From CAYURR01 sp964446745 (lineage in GTDB: Bacteria; Bacillota; Clostridia; Lachnospirales; WQUN01), in the NCBI GenBank assembly GCA_964446745.1, contig CAYURR010000115.1, forward strand, positions 1-9,864: a DNA stretch of 9,864 nucleotides, written 5' to 3'. This document shows, piece after piece, positions 8,101 to 9,864 of the stretch. The notes under the pieces are model-generated. The model was not told the origin of the DNA. It searched no databases and was given only the letters and a program-made list of their open reading frames with translations. The position numbers and the translations under genes are program-made. The first letter of the stretch is position 1. Each line of letters starts with the position of its first letter.

Positions 8101-8652
8101 TTCCGGCAGCTCCTCGGGCGGCTTCTTTTCCATCTCACCGGTCATTGAGTTGAGCATGGTTAGACTGATCTTTTCTAAGCTCACACCATTTGCCAACAGC
8201 TCCCTGACTGCGTTCTGGTTTGCGTTACCTGACGTGTACATGAGCTGGTTTCTGATGCGTGACACGGCCTTTGCAGCCTTTTCACGGGCCTCGTCCTGCT
8301 CAGGCTTTAGCTGAAACAGCTCCGTAACAAGAATGCTCTTGTTTTGCTTGACCGAAGCGTCTAACCTTTCACGGCTCTCCACCAATTGCTTAAGGGACAG
8401 GCCGTCCTTACCGTTTTTCTCAACGGAAAAGCGCAGCGTGTCCCCTACCTCACCGACCAGTCCGTCGGCATTGGCAGTAAAGGTATAGTTGTCCTTTGTA
8501 ACCAAGGTCGCGATCCGTTCGCTTGCGGAGTTCTTGTTTATTCCCGTCAGCACGGCCTCGATCACAGAGCCTTGCTTATACGGAAGCCCGGACTTTTCCT
8601 GAGAACGGTCCGGGTTTATGTTCAACACATTTTGAGATACGGGGTTCAGCAT
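5131..8652 (-). CDS. Giant FliK-like (flagellar hook-length-control-type) protein with helical repeats
   Basis: 1173 aa, no signal peptide or membrane segment. The C-terminal region (about 1047-1143) reads like the FliK/Flg_hook domain. It has a strand-rich LPMKMNGKIANLNVFVL, then SLNTEGLGEVSAYYTIKG (1081-1098), matching the FliK pattern of LxxxxLGxVxxxL, then a helix and a final GFEVTKLSF strand. FliK monitors hook length and switches export specificity at the flagellar export gate. Residues about 24-90 look like a small beta domain. The middle (about 110-960) is mainly helical and carries degenerate units of the type 'L..nGIPlT.eNL' (for example 321-339, 604-621, 930-949). An acidic linker spans about 969-991. 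The protein is much longer than ordinary FliK (roughly 400-600 aa), and no hook genes flank it, so it may be a paralogue rather than the housekeeping ruler. I recall a DUF6240 label for similar proteins, with low certainty. GGAGG at 8658-8662 supports the start. Confidence 0.75.
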   Translation of the reverse strand: MLNPVSQNVLNINPDRSQEKSGLPYKQGSVIEAVLTGINKNSASERIATLVTKDNYTFTANADGLVGEVGDTLRFSVEKNGKDGLSLKQLVESRERLDASVKQNKSILVTELFQLKPEQDEAREKAAKAVSRIRNQLMYTSGNANQNAVRELLANGVSLEKISLTMLNSMTGEMEKKPPEELPEEDAAEMASGSKAKELFGDERVNGNRTASREALRTSIVRSLNANDLPINKKNCTAMENAWDRLPKSMSAEEITEAMKPSARGSRPVTIDDLYKARHTGGSANEQAMPDDQYRAIEPSVKKVFSEAGVRYDQQHERLAKLFIGNEIPLTAENLAIAEQLREPLRNLSRSFVTDMMAKQIHMGQSPADAPIAVPTDTEYMNTEQMLAKAKRLSEEVKRIDPERVDMLISHGMTVSLGNLIGSFADGNVSATGAVAGANVPVQPDDASQSTSYKVTLEQVRVKLTYEAAYRLIGKHLPIETMDLTDTLSALKELERDSAAALLKSVGDNTINAEGQDVDKVGMLADLRSRMPSLAALTCNVFSRMLNGTREDFTVSNIDASVNEAAVNAVARERIMGELDQYSAVPERRFGDSFNMVRDQFSRLLEGMGIEPTDENCRAAAILSRGGVDISEENLVRTKMIDAKIERISDTLHPVIAANMIKEGLNPLDMHVDEVQAYIDRFNDVLGDGLKDKVAGFIARMDQEGQIDPQTRDGMIAVYRMLNQIQRNGSVAIALSLSGSPTMGNLMEHAKNYTQLSRIGANNALNDVRVHDATTETRTLAGENNIRRILENARSNAVQNLSNEQYADISDRLQRLDMAETADNILQIAENEDTSDIELMRGVYNGSRLDTATEHSDPEALRRVLTEYAETTNDTPIGAFAQMTIEELSAALRNADIEQTDEAVERRMDTNMREAMKQIEDMVHASPMAVRWMENHDIPVTVGNILALQTNLRDPFMLGKSIDNLVNTPEDETGEDGDADAISSLMDEIPDTSLEALRNKDPKEIIAGLDRAITDVADNTFDNERLKQIRLVQSAIKVQNYTASPERMQLPMKMNGKIANLNVFVLNEKALRSDETRVFMSLNTEGLGEVSAYYTIKGDTAEIKLGSSSEEGLARLKENADMLKAYVADAGFEVTKLSFTTGQPRNIAAEEVEGSNPFAGGPFTELVQNAWQV

Positions 8653-8655
8653 ATC

Positions 8656-8666
8656 GACCTCCGGTC
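8656..8666 (-). promoter_or_regulatory. Small palindrome containing the SD of the FliK-like gene
   Basis: On the minus strand GACC-GGA-GGTC forms a four-bp stem with a three-nt loop. The GGAGG that serves the ATG at 8652 lies across the loop and 3' arm, and an A8 run precedes the palindrome (8667-8674). A stem this short is marginal. It might weakly mask the ribosome site, or it may be chance. Confidence 0.2.
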
Positions 8667-8682
8667 TTTTTTTTATATCATT

Positions 8683-9861
8683 TTATCTATTCGACTTATA
8701 CCTTTGAGCGATATCGCGTACATATTCGTCCAAAGCCTTTATATCCGATAGGTATATCGCGTTGTTCCAAGCCGGCAGCCTCTCAAATCCGCTGCTGCGC
8801 TCAATGGCTACCGCGGGCTTTTGCGCCCACTCGGGCAAGGTTTGTAACCTCTGCGGCACCACATCAATCTTGTCCGGTGATAATCTATATATCATCGCCG
8901 AAAACTGCATAAAGTTCACATTATCGTTCGGTCTGAACGTACCGTCACCATTACCCGATACGACATTGTTTTGATATGCGGCCATGATCTGTTTGTAATA
9001 CGGGTGATCCTCCGAGATATCTGTAAACAGGTTGGTTCCATCAGGGAGCTCTGAGGTTTTCACTTCGAGATCGAACGTATCGGTCAAATAGGCCGCTATC
9101 TGTGCGCGGCTAAGCGGTTTGTCTGCAGGCAGACCATAGAACACCTTGTATTCGGCTGTGCGCACGACAGAAGGCAACGCGTTCGCATGAAAGCCCTCAG
9201 CGTGGAATGTGTAATATCCTATCTTTGACAACTTTGTTTCACATTTGCCCGCGTCATCCGTCGATAATATGCGCAGCTTTCCGTCCGGGAATACCAGATG
9301 CACATCGATACCCGACAGCGGTATATTGTTCTTCTTTCCTACCCACTGAGAATTCGATTCCTCCCAAGAGGCCAGTAGCGACGAGATATTGATATTTAAT
9401 GTCTCGGCCTTTATCGAATAGCTAAATGTCGTGGGTATGTATGTGCGGGTGTTGCCATAATAAAGGAAAACCTTGTCGCCATTTGCAAGTGCGGCCTCGA
9501 GGAAGCCCTCCGAACCCGGCGTCTCGTAGCTTACGATTTCGCCGTCTCTATCGATATATAGATACCAGTTGCCGTTTGCGACATCATTTTTCTTTATACC
9601 ATTTATCGAATATATATCATTTCTGCCGTTTTGATTAAAAACGATCTCGATATTGCTTTTAGACAATACCTCTTCAATGGCCTCGCGCACATAAAAGGCC
9701 TTTACCGTATCGCTCGCGAGCAGCCTGTCGTAGCTGATGACATAGACATCCACCGTGTGCCCGACCTGCGCTGCATACGCGCGAAATCCCGGTACGCAGC
9801 CCATCACCGCGCATACCATCACGCCCAATATAAATCTATACAGTGTGCTTTTTTTGTTCAT
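8683..9861 (-). CDS. Exported DUF4430-like protein with SLH repeats, probable cell-wall-anchored surface protein
   Basis: 392 aa. Signal peptide 1-30 (Lys3-Lys4, hydrophobic 9-25, likely cut after AYA). Residues about 37-138 resemble DUF4430 (transcobalamin-like): a helix VREAIEEVLSKSN, then YSINGIKKND, then NWYLYIDRDGE, then LANGDKVFLYYGNT. In that family the pattern ends in 'W...vNG...dGD.v...y'. Residues about 141-240 look like an Ig-like or carboxypeptidase-regulatory beta domain with STDDAGKCETKL. SLH repeats follow: a partial one at 249-266 (LSRAQIAAYLTDTFDLE), a clear one at 279-327 (FTDISEDHPYYKQIMAAYQ, then GNGDGTFRPND) and a degenerate one at about 343-386. SLH domains bind pyruvylated secondary wall polymers, so the protein is probably surface-attached. 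Only three bases precede the ATG, so its ribosome site is not visible; the signal peptide supports this start. The stop lies 30 nt before the FliK-like gene. Confidence 0.82.
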   Translation of the reverse strand: MNKKSTLYRFILGVMVCAVMGCVPGFRAYAAQVGHTVDVYVISYDRLLASDTVKAFYVREAIEEVLSKSNIEIVFNQNGRNDIYSINGIKKNDVANGNWYLYIDRDGEIVSYETPGSEGFLEAALANGDKVFLYYGNTRTYIPTTFSYSIKAETLNINISSLLASWEESNSQWVGKKNNIPLSGIDVHLVFPDGKLRILSTDDAGKCETKLSKIGYYTFHAEGFHANALPSVVRTAEYKVFYGLPADKPLSRAQIAAYLTDTFDLEVKTSELPDGTNLFTDISEDHPYYKQIMAAYQNNVVSGNGDGTFRPNDNVNFMQFSAMIYRLSPDKIDVVPQRLQTLPEWAQKPAVAIERSSGFERLPAWNNAIYLSDIKALDEYVRDIAQRYKSNR

Positions 9862-9864
9862 CGC

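Larger units (their letters stand above)
41..9861 (-). other. Probable single flagellin/envelope operon
   Basis: Six confident genes in one direction with gaps of 30, 114, 11, 15 and 39 nt, each with its own purine-rich SD where visible, and no hairpin-plus-U-run between them. The fliS SD begins at the flagellin stop codon. Transcription as one unit is inference. An extra promoter in front of flagellin would be expected from its high expression in other bacteria, but I could not identify a convincing one. Confidence 0.6.

Noticed and set aside
8656..8674. GACC-TCC-GGTC followed by T8 on the plus strand as a Rho-independent terminator
   Set aside because: There is no plus-strand gene to terminate and the stem is only four bp; on the transcribed strand the run is A, not U.
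9799..9801. Cys21 of the SLH protein as a lipoprotein cysteine
   Set aside because: The preceding VMG is a poor lipobox and the AYA signal-peptidase I site at residue 30 fits better.

Overview
The window is almost entirely coding and every supported gene lies on the minus strand, so transcription runs from the high-coordinate end to the low end. The content points to a motile Bacillota, most likely a clostridial lineage. It has a flagellin with a clostridial-style N-terminus, a FliS chaperone, an SLH-domain envelope protein, strong GGAGG-type ribosome sites and a secreted phosphodiester glycosidase. Base composition looks mid-range by eye. No mobile element, tRNA, rRNA or CRISPR array is visible.

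Layout in transcription order: (1) 9861-8683, exported DUF4430-like protein with SLH repeats; (2) 8652-5131, a 1173-residue protein with a FliK-like C-terminal domain and a long helical middle containing degenerate repeats; (3) 5110-4904, a doubtful small ORF with a strong Shine-Dalgarno (SD) sequence that runs out of frame into the flagellin gene; (4) 5016-3604, flagellin, 470 aa; (5) 3592-3149, FliS; (6) 3133-2612, an exported protein with the conserved-looking blocks GGEGTEIILRSGKA and PRDDGRGVK; (7) 2572-41, an exported NAGPA/DUF2233 phosphodiester glycosidase with Ig-like domains and a C-terminal region that looks like a non-catalytic phosphoesterase remnant. Gaps between genes are 11-39 nt, apart from the 114-nt leader before flagellin. 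No internal terminator is visible, so this is probably one operon or part of one. Its main promoter would lie upstream of 9861, outside the window.

As a unit, FliS would keep flagellin unpolymerised until export, and the FliK-like protein probably acts in the flagellar export or assembly pathway. The three Sec-exported proteins (SLH/DUF4430, the GGEGTEI protein, the glycosidase) put cell-envelope functions in the same transcript as the filament. The most interesting points are this mixed flagellar and envelope operon, the giant repeat-bearing FliK-like protein, and the flagellin leader. The leader carries a small overlapping ORF and two GGAT motifs that resemble the CsrA sites known in Bacillus subtilis hag. 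All functional links between the envelope proteins and the flagellum are inference.
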